Part shown: positions 9,793 through 19,503 of the stretch, in pieces
Layout: the number at the start of each line of letters is the position of its first letter
How positions within the stretch are numbered: the stretch's first letter is position 1
DNA from: an uncultured Bacteroidota bacterium
GTDB lineage: Bacteria > Bacteroidota > Bacteroidia > Flavobacteriales > Flavobacteriaceae
DNA: 56,313 bases
Reading direction: 5' to 3'
Assembly: GCA_902602415.1 (NCBI GenBank)
Contig: CACKQW010000009.1
Coordinates: 1-56,313 of the forward strand
The notes under the pieces: generated by a model
Seen by the model: the letters and a program-made list of their open reading frames with translations, nothing else
Databases searched by the model: none
Told to the model about the DNA's origin: nothing
Position numbers and translations under genes: made by a program

Positions 9793-9804
9793 GTAAAATT
9801 TTAC
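9793..9804. promoter_or_regulatory. 12-bp perfect palindrome upstream of susC, possible operator
   Basis: GTAAAATTTTAC is its own reverse complement and lies eight bases upstream of the candidate -33 element of the SusCD promoter, a typical place for an activator site. The region is AT-rich, so such a palindrome can also arise by chance. No regulator gene lies nearby to support it. Confidence 0.25.
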
Positions 9805-9843
9805 GTTAAGTTATATCCTCCATAATTTCTACAGGTAAATAAA

Positions 9844-11484
9844 TCAAAAAAATGAAATAAAATTGATACTCAATCTTGCATTTTTAAAAGTAAATTTTTG
9901 CTTAAACTCTGATCCTGAAGTATAATTTAAAGAAATCAAATTATTTGTATTGAGTATATCAAATCCAAAGCCTAAAGAATAAATATTTTTCTTAATATTT
10001 AAAATATCATTATTATAGTAAGCATAATCAATTATTCCTAAAAGTGAAAAATTCTCGTTTAACGAAACATTCACATTATTTCTTGAAAGAAAATACTCAT
10101 TTGCTAGGATACTTTCGTCAATAAACCCTCTTATTGATTCAGCTCCGCCAAATCTTATCATTTCATTATTAACTAGGTTTTGAGAAACTAAACTTTCGTA
10201 TCTGGCATTGGAAAATATGCTTGTTCTTTGAAATAACTCAGTTTTTTTGAAGATATTAAAGTCAAAATTATTTTTTGTAAATCTGTCATTTAATTGTTTT
10301 TTATGACCTATTAAAAATTTGGCTGAAATTGAAAATGTTTTATCACCATTGATTACGTCTAAGTTGAAAAGCTGATAATTTAACTCGTAAAAAAATTGCA
10401 CACTTTTAAAACTTTGATATAAATTGTTAGAATATCCACTTGTTGAATTTTCTATTTTTAAGCCTAAGTAATTTCTAAATTTCCTTTTTTCTAAGCCTGT
10501 TTTAAATGAAAAATTTGAATTAGTGAAAATTGAGTCATTCTGGGTAATATTTAAATAAGACTCAATTGAAAAATCCGAATTAAAAAAATATGGTACTTTG
10601 AAATTAGTTTTTAGGATTTTTAACCCCTCATCAAAAGAGTTGTAATCAACTTTAATTGTTTCGCCATAATTCAGTGAGTTTAAAAGAAAAAGTTTTAAAT
10701 ATCCATCAAAGGAAATTCGTCTGTCTGATTCGCTGCTTGACAATGAAAGAAGCCCATCAAAATTATTTTGTTTTAATTTATCTAAATATAAATATACAAT
10801 GGAGGAATCTTTTGTAAATAAAATTTCAGGCTCTTTATTTTGTCTAACAAATTGTAAAGAATTTATATAGTTAGTTGAGTTTTTAAGTTTTTTAATATCA
10901 AGTTTTTCTCCAATTTTTACTCCTAAGAACTTGTCTATGAATTTTTTAGGGAATTTTTCATACCCCTTAACAATGTAACCATCGATTTTTCTGGGCTCAT
11001 TTGAAATAATTTTTAGGCTACCTTCTATTGTTTTTGAATCTTTAACTTCAGAGTAGGTAATGTTAATTTCTACAAAAGGAAATCCTTCACTTGAGAAAAA
11101 GTCTGATAACTTAATTAATAATTCATTCAATGAATCTAATGGTATTTTTCTGTCATTAAGTAGGTATTTATCTAGGATTTTATTAACACTTTCTGAGAAA
11201 TCACCTTCGTAAGCAGCAAGTTTAATAAACTCAAATTGTGAATTTTTTTTTATTTTGACCCTGTAATTGAGTGAGTCGACTCTATTAAATTCTTGAACCT
11301 CAGCTAAATTAAATCCATTTTTTTTTAAAACTTTAATGGAATCATCTATCCTGTACAGTAAATCCTTGTAGTTGTCAAATAATTCACGATTTGAATTCTC
11401 AAACTCTAGAAATAATTTTTGAGAAAAAGTTAAATAAGTTGATGATAAGAATAGGGAAATTGTAAAAATTACAAGATTTTTCAT
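9844..11484 (-). CDS. Omp85/BamA-superfamily outer-membrane protein
   Basis: This is a 546-residue outer-membrane protein with a signal peptide (MKNLVIFTISLFLSSTYLTF then SQ). The N-terminal half has two POTRA-like segments (around residues 60-165 and 165-230; the second contains GYIVKGYEKFPKKFIDKFLG). The C-terminal half is a predicted 16-stranded barrel with alternating aromatic and polar residues, ending in phenylalanine (SINFISFF). The segment RFGGAESIRGF near residue 440 matches the conserved strand and loop-6 region of Omp85 proteins (G-G-x-x-S-x-RGF). The family inserts or secretes outer-membrane proteins or assembles surface lipids. At this size, with few POTRA domains, it is not the main BamA, and its client is unknown. 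It faces away from the ribosomal operon and probably has its own promoter. Confidence 0.72.
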   Translation of the reverse strand: MKNLVIFTISLFLSSTYLTFSQKLFLEFENSNRELFDNYKDLLYRIDDSIKVLKKNGFNLAEVQEFNRVDSLNYRVKIKKNSQFEFIKLAAYEGDFSESVNKILDKYLLNDRKIPLDSLNELLIKLSDFFSSEGFPFVEINITYSEVKDSKTIEGSLKIISNEPRKIDGYIVKGYEKFPKKFIDKFLGVKIGEKLDIKKLKNSTNYINSLQFVRQNKEPEILFTKDSSIVYLYLDKLKQNNFDGLLSLSSSESDRRISFDGYLKLFLLNSLNYGETIKVDYNSFDEGLKILKTNFKVPYFFNSDFSIESYLNITQNDSIFTNSNFSFKTGLEKRKFRNYLGLKIENSTSGYSNNLYQSFKSVQFFYELNYQLFNLDVINGDKTFSISAKFLIGHKKQLNDRFTKNNFDFNIFKKTELFQRTSIFSNARYESLVSQNLVNNEMIRFGGAESIRGFIDESILANEYFLSRNNVNVSLNENFSLLGIIDYAYYNNDILNIKKNIYSLGFGFDILNTNNLISLNYTSGSEFKQKFTFKNARLSINFISFF

Positions 11485-11576
11485 TTCGGAGTCTGTCTAG
11501 AACCAACGTTAAATATTTGATTTTAATATGATTAAATCAAAATTTTTAAAAAAATATGAAAATTTAACATTGATCA

Positions 11577-11607
11577 TTTGATTAATTAATTTAAATTTTT
11601 AACTTTG
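11577..11607 (+). promoter_or_regulatory. Consensus Bacteroidota promoter of the ribosomal operon
   Basis: TTTG (11577-11580), then exactly 19 bases, then TAACTTTG (11600-11607). This is a full match to the -33/-7 consensus TTTG-N19-TAnnTTTG known for the main sigma factor of Bacteroidota. Transcription should start near 11612, about 30 bases before rpsL. A strong promoter is expected here because it drives an 18-kb translation operon. Confidence 0.8.
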
Positions 11608-11611
11608 CGCG

Positions 11612-11628
11612 CCTCTTAAAATTAGAGG
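11612..11628 (+). promoter_or_regulatory. Short hairpin at the predicted 5' end of the rpsL mRNA
   Basis: CCTCT (11612-11616) can pair with AGAGG (11624-11628) across a seven-base loop. With the promoter above, the stem would be the very first part of the transcript, which suits a 5'-end stabiliser or a small regulatory leader. The stem is only five pairs, so the call is tentative. Confidence 0.35.
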
Positions 11629-11642
11629 AAAAAATATAACAT

Positions 11643-12017
11643 ATGCCAACCATATCACAATTAGTAAGAAAAGGGAGAGCTAAAATTACAAAAAAAAGTA
11701 AGTCAGCAGCTCTCAGTTCCTGCCCTCAAAGAAGAGGTGTATGTACCAGGGTGTATACTACTACTCCCAAGAAGCCTAATTCTGCCATGAGAAAAGTAGC
11801 CAGGGTTCGTCTTACTAATGGTAATGAGGTAAATGCATATATTCCGGGAGAAGGACATAACCTGCAAGAACATTCTATTGTATTAGTTCGTGGAGGAAGA
11901 GTTAAAGATTTACCTGGTGTAAGATATCATATTATTCGAGGTGCTTTGGATACTGCTGGTGTTGAAGGGAGAACCCAAAGAAGATCCAAATACGGAGCTA
12001 AAAAACCTAAAAAGTAA
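11643..12017 (+). CDS. rpsL: 30S ribosomal protein S12
   Basis: This is a 124-residue S12, full length. It starts [12 protein letters not shown] and contains the universally conserved [13 protein letters not shown] and [15 protein letters not shown] segments. Lysines 43 and 88, the positions where streptomycin-resistance changes usually occur, are both wild type. D89, the residue methylthiolated in many bacteria, is present. S12 lines the decoding centre of the 30S subunit. It is the first gene of the str-S10-spc-alpha unit, directly after a consensus promoter and leader hairpin. Confidence 0.98.
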   Translation: MPTISQLVRKGRAKITKKSKSAALSSCPQRRGVCTRVYTTTPKKPNSAMRKVARVRLTNGNEVNAYIPGEGHNLQEHSIVLVRGGRVKDLPGVRYHIIRGALDTAGVEGRTQRRSKYGAKKPKK

Positions 12018-12034
12018 TTCTACTTTAACAAAAC

Positions 12035-12511
12035 ATGAGAAAAAAGCAAGCAAAAAAACGTCCTTTACTTCCAGACCCAAAATTTAATGACAAGTTGGTC
12101 ACAAGATTTGTGAATATGCTTATGTGGAGTGGAAAAAAATCTATTGCTTTTAGAATATTTTATGATGCGATTGAAATTGTTGACAGTAAAAAAACTGATG
12201 AGGAAAAGTCTGCTTTAGAGGTTTGGAAAGACGCCCTTTCTAACGTTATGCCTCATGTTGAGGTAAGAAGTAGAAGAGTAGGCGGAGCTACATTTCAAAT
12301 TCCTAGCCCGATCAGGTCTGACAGAAAAATTTCTATTGCGATGAAATGGCTAATAAATTTTTCAAGAAAAAGAAATGAAAAATCAATGGCTCAAAAGTTA
12401 GCAGCTGAAATTCTAGCTGCCTCCAAAGAGGAAGGGGCTGCGGTTAAGAAAAAAGTTGACACACATAAAATGGCAGAAGCCAATAAAGCGTTTTCACATT
12501 TTAGATTTTAA
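12035..12511 (+). CDS. rpsG: 30S ribosomal protein S7
   Basis: This is a 158-residue S7 ([20 protein letters not shown]), a primary binder that organises the 3' major domain (head) of 16S rRNA and contacts the exit-site tRNA. Conserved segments include [16 protein letters not shown] and a basic helix ([20 protein letters not shown]). Length and ends are normal. It follows rpsL by 17 bases and precedes fusA by four bases, the standard str-operon order. Confidence 0.98.
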   Translation: MRKKQAKKRPLLPDPKFNDKLVTRFVNMLMWSGKKSIAFRIFYDAIEIVDSKKTDEEKSALEVWKDALSNVMPHVEVRSRRVGGATFQIPSPIRSDRKISIAMKWLINFSRKRNEKSMAQKLAAEILAASKEEGAAVKKKVDTHKMAEANKAFSHFRF

Positions 12512-12515
12512 AAAT

Positions 12516-14645
12516 ATGTCTAGGGATCTTAAATACACAAGAAATATTGGAATTGCTGCTCACATTGATGCAGGAAAGACTACTACCACTGAAAGAATTT
12601 TGTATTATACAGGTGTCTCTCACAAAATTGGAGAGGTTCATGATGGTGCAGCAACAATGGACTGGATGGAGCAAGAACAAGAAAGAGGTATAACCATTAC
12701 TTCTGCTGCAACCACTTGTAATTGGGATTTTCCTACTGAAAATGGTAAAAAAACTGCTGATTCTAAGTCATATCACTTTAATATAATTGACACCCCAGGT
12801 CACGTAGATTTCACGGTTGAAGTGAACAGATCTCTTAGAGTTTTGGATGGTCTCGTTTTCTTATTTAGTGCTGTTGATGGTGTTGAGCCGCAATCAGAAA
12901 CTAATTGGAGATTAGCTGATAATTACAAGGTGCCCCGTATTGGTTTTGTTAATAAAATGGATAGACAGGGTTCTAACTTTCAAATGGTTTGTAAACAAGT
13001 TAAAGAAATGCTTGGCTCTAATGCTGTTCAAATTGTTTTGCCAATTGGGGAAGAGGCTGATTTTAAAGGTGTTGTTGATTTGATAAAAAATAGAGCAATC
13101 GTTTGGCATGAGGAATCTATGGGATCAACTTTTGATGTTGTTGAAATCCCGGAAAATTTAAAAGAAGAAGCAAAGAAATACAGAGGACTACTTATTGAAG
13201 AAGTTGCATCCTATGATGACAACCTTCTTGAAAAATATATGGAAGATGAGGATTCAATAACTGAAGAGGAAATTCACGGTGCATTAAGAGCTGCAGTAAT
13301 GGATATGGCAATTATTCCTATGGTTTGTGGATCTGCTTTTAAAAATAAAGGCGTTCAGTTTCTTCTAGATGCTGTTTGTAGATATTTGCCGTCACCTGTT
13401 GACAAAGAAGCAATAATTGGCAAAAATCCAAGGAATGATGAGGAGGTTTCCAGAAAGCCTTCTGTTGATGAGCCATTTGCAGCTTTAGCTTTTAAAATTG
13501 CAACGGATCCCTTTGTTGGAAGATTAGCTTTCTTTAGAGTTTACTCTGGTAAACTACCTGCTGGCTCTTACGTACTTAATAACAGATCTGAAAAAAAGGA
13601 AAGAATTTCTAGAATTTACCAAATGCATTCCAACAAACAGAATGCGATTGATGTAATTGAAGCTGGAGATATTGGGGCTGCCGTTGGATTTAAGGATATT
13701 AAAACGGGGGATAGTTTAACCGCTGAAAATGCACCAATTGTTTTGGAAAGTATGGATTTTCCTGATCCAGTAATTGGTATTGCAGTTGAAGCTAAAACCA
13801 AGGCTGATGTAGACAAATTAGGAATGTCACTTGCAAAGCTCTCTGAAGAAGATCCCACCTTTACAGTTAAGACTGATGAAGCATCTGGCCAAACAATTAT
13901 CTCAGGAATGGGTGAACTTCATTTGGATATTATTGTTGATAGGCTTAGAAGGGAGTTTAAAGTTGAGGTTAATCAAGGTGAACCTATGGTTGAGTATAAG
14001 GAGGCTATAACATTAAAGGCTGATCACAGAGAAGTATACAAAAAACAATCTGGTGGTAGAGGAAAGTTTGCTGATATTGTTTTTACTGTTGAGCCAGCGG
14101 AAGAGGGTAAACAAGGTTTAGAATTTATCTCAAACATCAAAGGTGGAAATGTTCCAAAAGAATTTATCCCATCTGTGGAAAAGGGATTTAAAATGGCAAT
14201 GCAAAATGGCCCGCTTGCCGGTTATGAGGTTGATTCAATGAAAGTTACCCTAAATGATGGATCATATCATGATGTTGACTCTGATCAGTTGTCTTTTGAG
14301 CTTGCTGCTAAAATTGGATTCAAAAATGCAGCAAAACTTGCAAAATTTGTAATCATGGAGCCTATAATGAAGTTGGAAGTAATTACTCCTGAGGAAAATA
14401 TGGGTGATATTGTTGGTGATTTGAACAGAAGAAGAGGACAAGTAAATGATATGGGGGACCGAGCAGGTTCAAAAGTTGTAAAAGCTGATGTTCCTCTCTC
14501 AGAAATGTTTGGATATGTAACTTCTCTGAGAACTTTATCATCTGGAAGAGCAACTTCTACCATGGAGTTTTCTCATTATGCTGCAACTCCATCAAATATT
14601 TCTGAAGAAGTTATAAAAAAAGCTAACGGATCAGTCGATTCATAA
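12516..14645 (+). CDS. fusA: Elongation factor G
   Basis: This is a 709-residue translational GTPase that drives tRNA-mRNA translocation and, with RRF, ribosome recycling. The start at 12516 gives [20 protein letters not shown], the normal EF-G N-terminus. An earlier in-frame ATG at 12456 lies inside rpsG and would add 20 unrelated residues. GTPase motifs: G1 [10 protein letters not shown]2 with [10 protein letters not shown]3 DTPGHVDF, G4 NKMDR. Domain II begins near residue 300, domain IV contains the S5-like fold ([11 protein letters not shown]), and domain V ends near [13 protein letters not shown]. tuf does not follow it, as is usual in Flavobacteriia. Confidence 0.97.
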   Translation: MSRDLKYTRNIGIAAHIDAGKTTTTERILYYTGVSHKIGEVHDGAATMDWMEQEQERGITITSAATTCNWDFPTENGKKTADSKSYHFNIIDTPGHVDFTVEVNRSLRVLDGLVFLFSAVDGVEPQSETNWRLADNYKVPRIGFVNKMDRQGSNFQMVCKQVKEMLGSNAVQIVLPIGEEADFKGVVDLIKNRAIVWHEESMGSTFDVVEIPENLKEEAKKYRGLLIEEVASYDDNLLEKYMEDEDSITEEEIHGALRAAVMDMAIIPMVCGSAFKNKGVQFLLDAVCRYLPSPVDKEAIIGKNPRNDEEVSRKPSVDEPFAALAFKIATDPFVGRLAFFRVYSGKLPAGSYVLNNRSEKKERISRIYQMHSNKQNAIDVIEAGDIGAAVGFKDIKTGDSLTAENAPIVLESMDFPDPVIGIAVEAKTKADVDKLGMSLAKLSEEDPTFTVKTDEASGQTIISGMGELHLDIIVDRLRREFKVEVNQGEPMVEYKEAITLKADHREVYKKQSGGRGKFADIVFTVEPAEEGKQGLEFISNIKGGNVPKEFIPSVEKGFKMAMQNGPLAGYEVDSMKVTLNDGSYHDVDSDQLSFELAAKIGFKNAAKLAKFVIMEPIMKLEVITPEENMGDIVGDLNRRRGQVNDMGDRAGSKVVKADVPLSEMFGYVTSLRTLSSGRATSTMEFSHYAATPSNISEEVIKKANGSVDS

Positions 14646-14657
14646 TTATATTAAAAG

Positions 14658-14963
14658 ATGAGCCAAAAAATAAGAATAAAATTAAAATCGTATGATCACA
14701 GTTTGGTTGATAATTCAGCTGAAAAGATTGTTAAGACTGTAAAAAGTACTGGTGCAGTTGTTACAGGACCTATTCCTTTACCAACTCACAAGAAGCTTTT
14801 TACTGTGCTTAGATCACCACACGTAAATAAAAAATCTAGAGAACAGTTTCAGTTAAGTTCTTACAAGAGATTACTCGACATATATAGTACCTCTTCTAAA
14901 ACAATTGATGCTCTCATGAAGTTAGAATTACCGAGTGGTGTTGAAGTAGAGATTAAAGTTTAA
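14658..14963 (+). CDS. rpsJ: 30S ribosomal protein S10
   Basis: This is a 101-residue S10, full length ([20 protein letters not shown]; then [20 protein letters not shown] and the C-terminal [11 protein letters not shown]). It is a head protein of the 30S subunit and, as NusE, a partner of NusB and NusG in transcription antitermination. It is separated from rplC by 126 bases, the widest gap in the ribosomal block, and this gap contains two inverted repeats. Confidence 0.98.
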   Translation: MSQKIRIKLKSYDHSLVDNSAEKIVKTVKSTGAVVTGPIPLPTHKKLFTVLRSPHVNKKSREQFQLSSYKRLLDIYSTSSKTIDALMKLELPSGVEVEIKV

Positions 14964-14971
14964 AACAAAAT

Positions 14972-15062
14972 ATCAGAAGTATATCTCTGATGTTAAAATG
15001 TCCTGAGCGATTGGCGATGGAAAAATGGAAAAAATAGTTTAGGGTTAAATTATTTTGACCCT
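14972..15062 (+). promoter_or_regulatory. Candidate structured leader between rpsJ and rplC
   Basis: Two inverted repeats lie in the 126-base gap. ATCAGA (14972-14977) pairs with TCTGAT (14986-14991), and AGGGTTAA (15041-15048) pairs with TTGACCCT (15055-15062), eight pairs including one G-U, with a six-base loop. The second stem ends 27 bases before the rplC start. There is no poly-T run, so it does not look like a terminator. A ribosomal-protein-binding leader controlling L3 and downstream genes is a reasonable guess. A weak internal promoter or processing site is possible. Confidence 0.4.
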
Positions 15063-15089
15063 TATTTATTTAAAATGAAAAAATAAAAT

Positions 15090-15707
15090 ATGTCTGGTTT
15101 AATTGGTAAAAAAATTGGAATGACTAGTATTTTCGACGAAAGTGGAAACAATGTTCCGTGCACGGTCATTGAAGCAGGACCTTGTGTTGTAACACAGATT
15201 AGAACTGAGGAAAATGACGGTTACAGTGCCTATCAACTTGGATTTGATGATAAGTCTGAAAAGAATTCATCTAAAGCTCTGATCGGTCATGCTAGAAAAG
15301 CTGGAACTCATCCAAAAATAAAATTTGCTGAATTCAAGGGATTTGCTGAAGATTTAAAATTGGGTGATAGTGTTGGCGTTGATCATTTTGAAGTTGGTGA
15401 GTTTGTTGATGTTTCAGGAATTTCGAAGGGTAAAGGTTTTCAGGGTGTAGTTAAAAGACATGGTTTTGCTGGTGTTGGTCAAGCTACTCATGGACAACAT
15501 AATAGATTAAGAGCACCAGGTTCAATTGGTGCTGCATCTTATCCAGCTAGAGTTTTCAAAGGAATGAAAATGGCAGGTAGGATGGGTGCTGAAAAGGTAA
15601 AAGTTATGAATTTAAGGGTTTTGAAAGTTATGCCAGAAAAGAATATTTTGCTCGTTAAGGGTGCTGTTCCTGGTCACAATAATTCTTATTTATTAATACA
15701 AAAGTAA
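15090..15707 (+). CDS. rplC: 50S ribosomal protein L3
   Basis: This is a 205-residue L3, one of the first proteins to bind 23S rRNA and close to the peptidyl-transferase centre. It starts [15 protein letters not shown]. The conserved extension loop reads [20 protein letters not shown] followed by [19 protein letters not shown], which includes the glutamine that PrmB methylates in other bacteria. Its stop codon overlaps the rplD start by one base (TAATG). It heads the S10 section after the structured gap. Confidence 0.98.
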   Translation: MSGLIGKKIGMTSIFDESGNNVPCTVIEAGPCVVTQIRTEENDGYSAYQLGFDDKSEKNSSKALIGHARKAGTHPKIKFAEFKGFAEDLKLGDSVGVDHFEVGEFVDVSGISKGKGFQGVVKRHGFAGVGQATHGQHNRLRAPGSIGAASYPARVFKGMKMAGRMGAEKVKVMNLRVLKVMPEKNILLVKGAVPGHNNSYLLIQK

Positions 15708-16336
15708 TGAAGCTTAAGGTTAAAAATTCAAAAGGAAAAGAGACTGGAAGAGAGATTCAGCTTCCCAAAGATATTTATTCTATTGAGCCAAATGAGCATG
15801 CTCTGTATCTTGATGTTAAGCAGTTTTTATCACATCAAAGACAAGGTACTCACAAAGCCAAAGAAAGAGCTGATATAGTTGGTAGTACAAGAAAGATTAA
15901 AAAACAAAAAGGAACAGGAACTGCAAGAGCTGGCAGTATTAAATCTGGAGTTTTTAGAGGTGGTGGTAGAATTTTTGGTCCACAGCCCAGAGATTACAAT
16001 TTGAAACTTAATAAAAAGCTTAAGAAACTTGCAAGGAAGTCTGCACTATCCCTTAAAGCTAAAGAAAAGGCGATTACCGTAGTGGAGGATTTTGAATTTA
16101 AGTCACCAAAAACAAAAGATTTTATCAAGGTAATAAACTCCCTCAATCTTGATAGTAAAAAGCCCCTGTTTATATTTGCAGCTTTGAATAAAAATGTATA
16201 TTTGTCATCGCGAAATTTGGAGGGCCCAGAGGTTATAACATGTTCAGAACTAAGTACTTATAAAATACTTAACGCAAAACAAATAGTTATTTCTGAAAGT
16301 TCCTTGGAGATTATTAATAAAAATTTAGCTAAATAG
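15707..16336 (+). CDS. rplD: 50S ribosomal protein L4
   Basis: This is a 209-residue L4, which lines the peptide exit tunnel with its extended loop (RKIKKQKGTGTARAGSIKSG, then VFRGGGRIFGPQPRDY). In Enterobacteria L4 represses its own S10 operon, which makes it the obvious candidate ligand for the element between rpsJ and rplC, though nothing here proves that. Start and end are normal. It is translationally coupled to rplC by a one-base overlap. Confidence 0.97.
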   Translation: MKLKVKNSKGKETGREIQLPKDIYSIEPNEHALYLDVKQFLSHQRQGTHKAKERADIVGSTRKIKKQKGTGTARAGSIKSGVFRGGGRIFGPQPRDYNLKLNKKLKKLARKSALSLKAKEKAITVVEDFEFKSPKTKDFIKVINSLNLDSKKPLFIFAALNKNVYLSSRNLEGPEVITCSELSTYKILNAKQIVISESSLEIINKNLAK

Positions 16337-16338
16337 TT

Positions 16339-16632
16339 ATGTCAATATTGATTAAACCCATTATTACTGAAAAGGCTACAAATGATAGTGAATTAAAAAA
16401 TTGCTTCACTTTTCATGTTGAAAAAGATGCAAATAAGGTTCAGATTAAAAATACTATTGAATCTTTTTATGGTGTCAAAGTCAAAAAGGTAAGAACGATA
16501 AATGTTAGATCTAATAGTAAGATAAGATATACCAAGTCAGGAATTCAGTATGGAAAAACTAATTCCTACAAGAAAGCTATTGTACAATTACAAGATGGTG
16601 AAACAATTGACCTTTATGCTAATTCGCAATAA
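16339..16632 (+). CDS. rplW: 50S ribosomal protein L23
   Basis: This is a 97-residue L23 (MSILIKPIITEKATNDSELK), placed at the tunnel exit, where it docks trigger factor and the signal recognition particle. The central segment VEKDANKVQIKNTIESFYGV and the following VKVKKVRTINV are the conserved core. It is two bases downstream of rplD. Confidence 0.96.
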   Translation: MSILIKPIITEKATNDSELKNCFTFHVEKDANKVQIKNTIESFYGVKVKKVRTINVRSNSKIRYTKSGIQYGKTNSYKKAIVQLQDGETIDLYANSQ

Positions 16633-16644
16633 AAAAAATACAAG

Positions 16645-17469
16645 ATGCCAGTAAGAAAATTAAAACCAGTAACACCAGGACAAAGATTTAGAATTGTTAA
16701 TGAGTTTTCTGAATTAACTGCCTCCAAGCCTGAAAAGTCATTAATTAAGACAATGAAAAAATCAGGTGGTAGGAACAACGATGGAAGAATGACCATGCGT
16801 TACAAGGGTGGTGGGCATAAAAGAAGATATAGAATTATTGATTTTAAAAGGGACAAACATGATATTAATGCCGAAGTAAAGTCTATCGAATACGATCCAA
16901 ATAGATCAGCATTTATTGCTTTAGTAGAGTATGATGACTCGGAAAAAAGATATATAGTTGCTTTAAAAGGCTTAAAGGTTGGCCAAAAAGTTGTTTCTGG
17001 TAGCTCTGTTGCCCCAAACATTGGAAACTCAATGCCTTTATCTAACATTCCTCTTGGAACGATGATTTCATGTATTGAAATGTCACCTGGTAAAGGAGCA
17101 ACTCTTGTAAGAAGCGCTGGCGCTTATGCACAGTTAATGGCTAGAGATGGAAAATTTGCAACGATAAAAATGCCATCAGGTGAAACAAGATTAATTTTAA
17201 GTAATTGCTATGCAACCATTGGTGTAGTTTCTAATTCTGATCATCAATTGATTGTTTCAGGAAAAGCTGGAAGAAATAGATGGCTTGGAAGAAGACCAAG
17301 AACTAGACCTGTAGCTATGAACCCTGTTGATCACCCAATGGGTGGAGGTGAAGGTAGAGCTTCTGGAGGTCATCCAAGATCTAGAAAAGGTATACCAGCA
17401 AAAGGATTCAGAACAAGATCTAAATCAAAGGCTAGTAATAAATTTATTATAGAACGAAGAAAGAAATAA
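16645..17469 (+). CDS. rplB: 50S ribosomal protein L2
   Basis: This is a 274-residue L2, needed for subunit association and peptidyl transfer. It has the N-terminal domain with [20 protein letters not shown], the SH3-like domain, and the C-terminal segment [19 protein letters not shown] with the highly conserved histidine ([10 protein letters not shown]). It ends in a basic tail (KFIIERRKK). Length and ends match the bacterial family. Confidence 0.98.
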   Translation: MPVRKLKPVTPGQRFRIVNEFSELTASKPEKSLIKTMKKSGGRNNDGRMTMRYKGGGHKRRYRIIDFKRDKHDINAEVKSIEYDPNRSAFIALVEYDDSEKRYIVALKGLKVGQKVVSGSSVAPNIGNSMPLSNIPLGTMISCIEMSPGKGATLVRSAGAYAQLMARDGKFATIKMPSGETRLILSNCYATIGVVSNSDHQLIVSGKAGRNRWLGRRPRTRPVAMNPVDHPMGGGEGRASGGHPRSRKGIPAKGFRTRSKSKASNKFIIERRKK

Positions 17470-17470
17470 T

Positions 17471-17749
17471 ATGTCAAGATCATTAAAAAAAGGGCCATAT
17501 GTTCACTTTAAGTTGAACAAAAAAGTAGAAAAAAATGTCCAAGAAAATAAAAAGACAGTTATCAAAACATGGTCACGTGCTAGTATGATAACTCCAGATT
17601 TTGTTGGTCAAACTATTGCTGTTCATAACGGTAGACAATTCATTCCGGTATATATTACCGAAAATATGGTGGGACACAAATTGGGCGAATTTTCTCCAAC
17701 CAGATCCTTTAGAGGTCATGCTGGTGCTAAAAACAAGGGAAAAAAGTAG
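17471..17749 (+). CDS. rpsS: 30S ribosomal protein S19
   Basis: This is a 92-residue S19 ([20 protein letters not shown]), a head protein of the 30S subunit that bridges to the A- and P-site tRNAs and to L5 of the large subunit. Conserved [20 protein letters not shown] and [14 protein letters not shown] are present. It is one base from rplB. Confidence 0.97.
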   Translation: MSRSLKKGPYVHFKLNKKVEKNVQENKKTVIKTWSRASMITPDFVGQTIAVHNGRQFIPVYITENMVGHKLGEFSPTRSFRGHAGAKNKGKK

Positions 17750-17755
17750 TATTAA

Positions 17756-18160
17756 ATGGGAAGTAGAAAAAATAAAATGGTGGAAAATTTAAAAAATAAA
17801 AACAAGGGGCTTGTGATAGCCAAATTGAACAATTGTCCTACATCCCCCAGGAAGATGAGGATTGTTGCTGACCTTGTTAGAGGAATGGATGTGGATAAAG
17901 CCTTAGATATTTTTAAATTTTCGAGCAAAGAAGCATCCAGAAAGCTAGAAAAATTATTATTGTCAGCATTATCAAACTGGCAATCCAAAAATAAAGACCA
18001 GAATGTTGATGATGCTAACTTATATATTTCAGAAATAAGAGTTGATAGTGCATCAATGTTAAAAAGAATTAGAACGGCTCCACAAGGAAGAGCTCATAGA
18101 ATTAGAAAAAGATCTAATCACGTAACTATTGTTTTAAACTCTAAAGAAACTAATAAATAA
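17756..18160 (+). CDS. rplV: 50S ribosomal protein L22
   Basis: This is a 134-residue L22, whose long hairpin reaches into the exit tunnel. The start at 17756 gives MGSRKNKMVENL, an N-terminal extension usual in Flavobacteriia. The core begins AKLNNCPTSPRKMRIVADLV, and the hairpin is DSASMLKRIRTAPQGRAHRI. It lies six bases downstream of rpsS. Confidence 0.96.
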   Translation: MGSRKNKMVENLKNKNKGLVIAKLNNCPTSPRKMRIVADLVRGMDVDKALDIFKFSSKEASRKLEKLLLSALSNWQSKNKDQNVDDANLYISEIRVDSASMLKRIRTAPQGRAHRIRKRSNHVTIVLNSKETNK

Positions 18161-18167
18161 ATCATAA

Positions 18168-18863
18168 ATGGGACAAAAGACTAATCCAATAGGTAATAGA
18201 ATAGGTATCATTAGAGGCTGGGAGTCAAACTGGTATGGTGGTAATGACTATGGTGATAAGCTTGCTGAGGATCAAAAAATAAGAAAGTATGTTCATGCCA
18301 GGCTCTCTAAAGCTAGCATTTCAAGAGTAATAATTGAAAGGACTTTAAAAATTATTACAGTCACAATTACTACTGCAAGACCTGGTATTATTATTGGTAA
18401 AGGTGGACAAGAAGTGGATAAATTAAAAGAGGAATTAAAAAAAATAACCTCAAAAGATATTCAACTTAATATTTATGAAATTAAAAGACCTGAGTTGGAT
18501 GCATTTCTAGTTGCATCAAGCGTTGCTAGGCAAATTGAAAATAGGATTTCTTACAAAAGAGCTATAAAGATGGCTATTGCTGCATCGATGAGAATGAATG
18601 CTGAGGGAATAAAAATTCAAATTAGTGGTAGGCTGAATGGTGCAGAAATGGCTAGAAGTGAACACTATAAAGAAGGAAGAATACCATTATCAACTTTCCG
18701 AGCTGATATTGATTATGCTATGGTCGAAGCTCATACTACCTATGGAAGAATTGGGGTAAAGGTTTGGATTATGAAAGGGGAAGTTTTTGGCAAAAGAGAT
18801 CTAAATCCTCTTGTTGGGTTATCCAAAAAACAAGGAAAAAATAACAGACGAAAAAGAAATTAA
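18168..18863 (+). CDS. rpsC: 30S ribosomal protein S3
   Basis: This is a 231-residue S3. The start [20 protein letters not shown] is conserved. A KH domain has its loop at [20 protein letters not shown]. The C-terminal domain contains [20 protein letters not shown] and [21 protein letters not shown]3 shapes the mRNA entry tunnel and is part of the helicase activity of the ribosome. Confidence 0.98.
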   Translation: MGQKTNPIGNRIGIIRGWESNWYGGNDYGDKLAEDQKIRKYVHARLSKASISRVIIERTLKIITVTITTARPGIIIGKGGQEVDKLKEELKKITSKDIQLNIYEIKRPELDAFLVASSVARQIENRISYKRAIKMAIAASMRMNAEGIKIQISGRLNGAEMARSEHYKEGRIPLSTFRADIDYAMVEAHTTYGRIGVKVWIMKGEVFGKRDLNPLVGLSKKQGKNNRRKRN

Positions 18864-18866
18864 CAA

Positions 18867-19286
18867 ATGTTACAGCCAAAAAAGACAAAATATAGAAAAG
18901 CTCAAAAGGGCAGAATGAAAGGAAACTCAGGAAGAGGTCATAGACTTTCAAATGGTATGTTTGGTATTAAATCTTTGGATTCTAATTTTCTTACATCAAG
19001 ACAAATTGAGGCTGCAAGGATAGCCGCTACTAGGTATATGAAAAGAGAAGGGCAACTGTGGATAAAAATTTTTCCTGATAAACCTATTACCAAAAAACCA
19101 CTTGAGGTAAGAATGGGTAAAGGTAAGGGTGCTGTTGAATATTGGGCAGCTGTAGTAAAGCCTGGAAGGATTTTATTTGAAGTTGGAGGTGTTCCAATTG
19201 ATATTGCAAAAGAAGCACTTAGATTGGCAGCACAAAAACTGCCTGTGAAAACAAAGTTCATAATTGCAAGAGATTATGAAGCTTAA
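18867..19286 (+). CDS. rplP: 50S ribosomal protein L16
   Basis: This is a 139-residue L16 ([20 protein letters not shown]), which helps position tRNAs at the A site and is required late in 50S assembly. Conserved [20 protein letters not shown] and [20 protein letters not shown] are present. It is three bases downstream of rpsC. Confidence 0.98.
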   Translation: MLQPKKTKYRKAQKGRMKGNSGRGHRLSNGMFGIKSLDSNFLTSRQIEAARIAATRYMKREGQLWIKIFPDKPITKKPLEVRMGKGKGAVEYWAAVVKPGRILFEVGGVPIDIAKEALRLAAQKLPVKTKFIIARDYEA

Positions 19287-19295
19287 TTATTAACT

Positions 19296-19487
19296 ATGAA
19301 GCAACAAGAAGTTATAAAATTAAAAGATGACGAGTTGAAGGAGCAACTTGTTGAGAATAAAAAAAAATATAATGAGCTTAAAATGGCTCATGCTGTTTCG
19401 CCTTTGGAAAATCCAATTTCGATAAAATCTGTAAGGAGAACAATAGCAAGAATATTAACTGAAATATCTAAAAGAGATAATAAGTAA
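19296..19487 (+). CDS. rpmC: 50S ribosomal protein L29
   Basis: This is a 63-residue L29, two helices joined by a turn (MKQQEVIKLKDDELKEQLVE; HAVSPLENPISIKSVRRTIA). It lies at the tunnel exit next to L23. Size and position between rplP and rpsQ are standard. Confidence 0.95.
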   Translation: MKQQEVIKLKDDELKEQLVENKKKYNELKMAHAVSPLENPISIKSVRRTIARILTEISKRDNK

Positions 19488-19503
19488 TTGACCCTGTTTT
19501 AAT

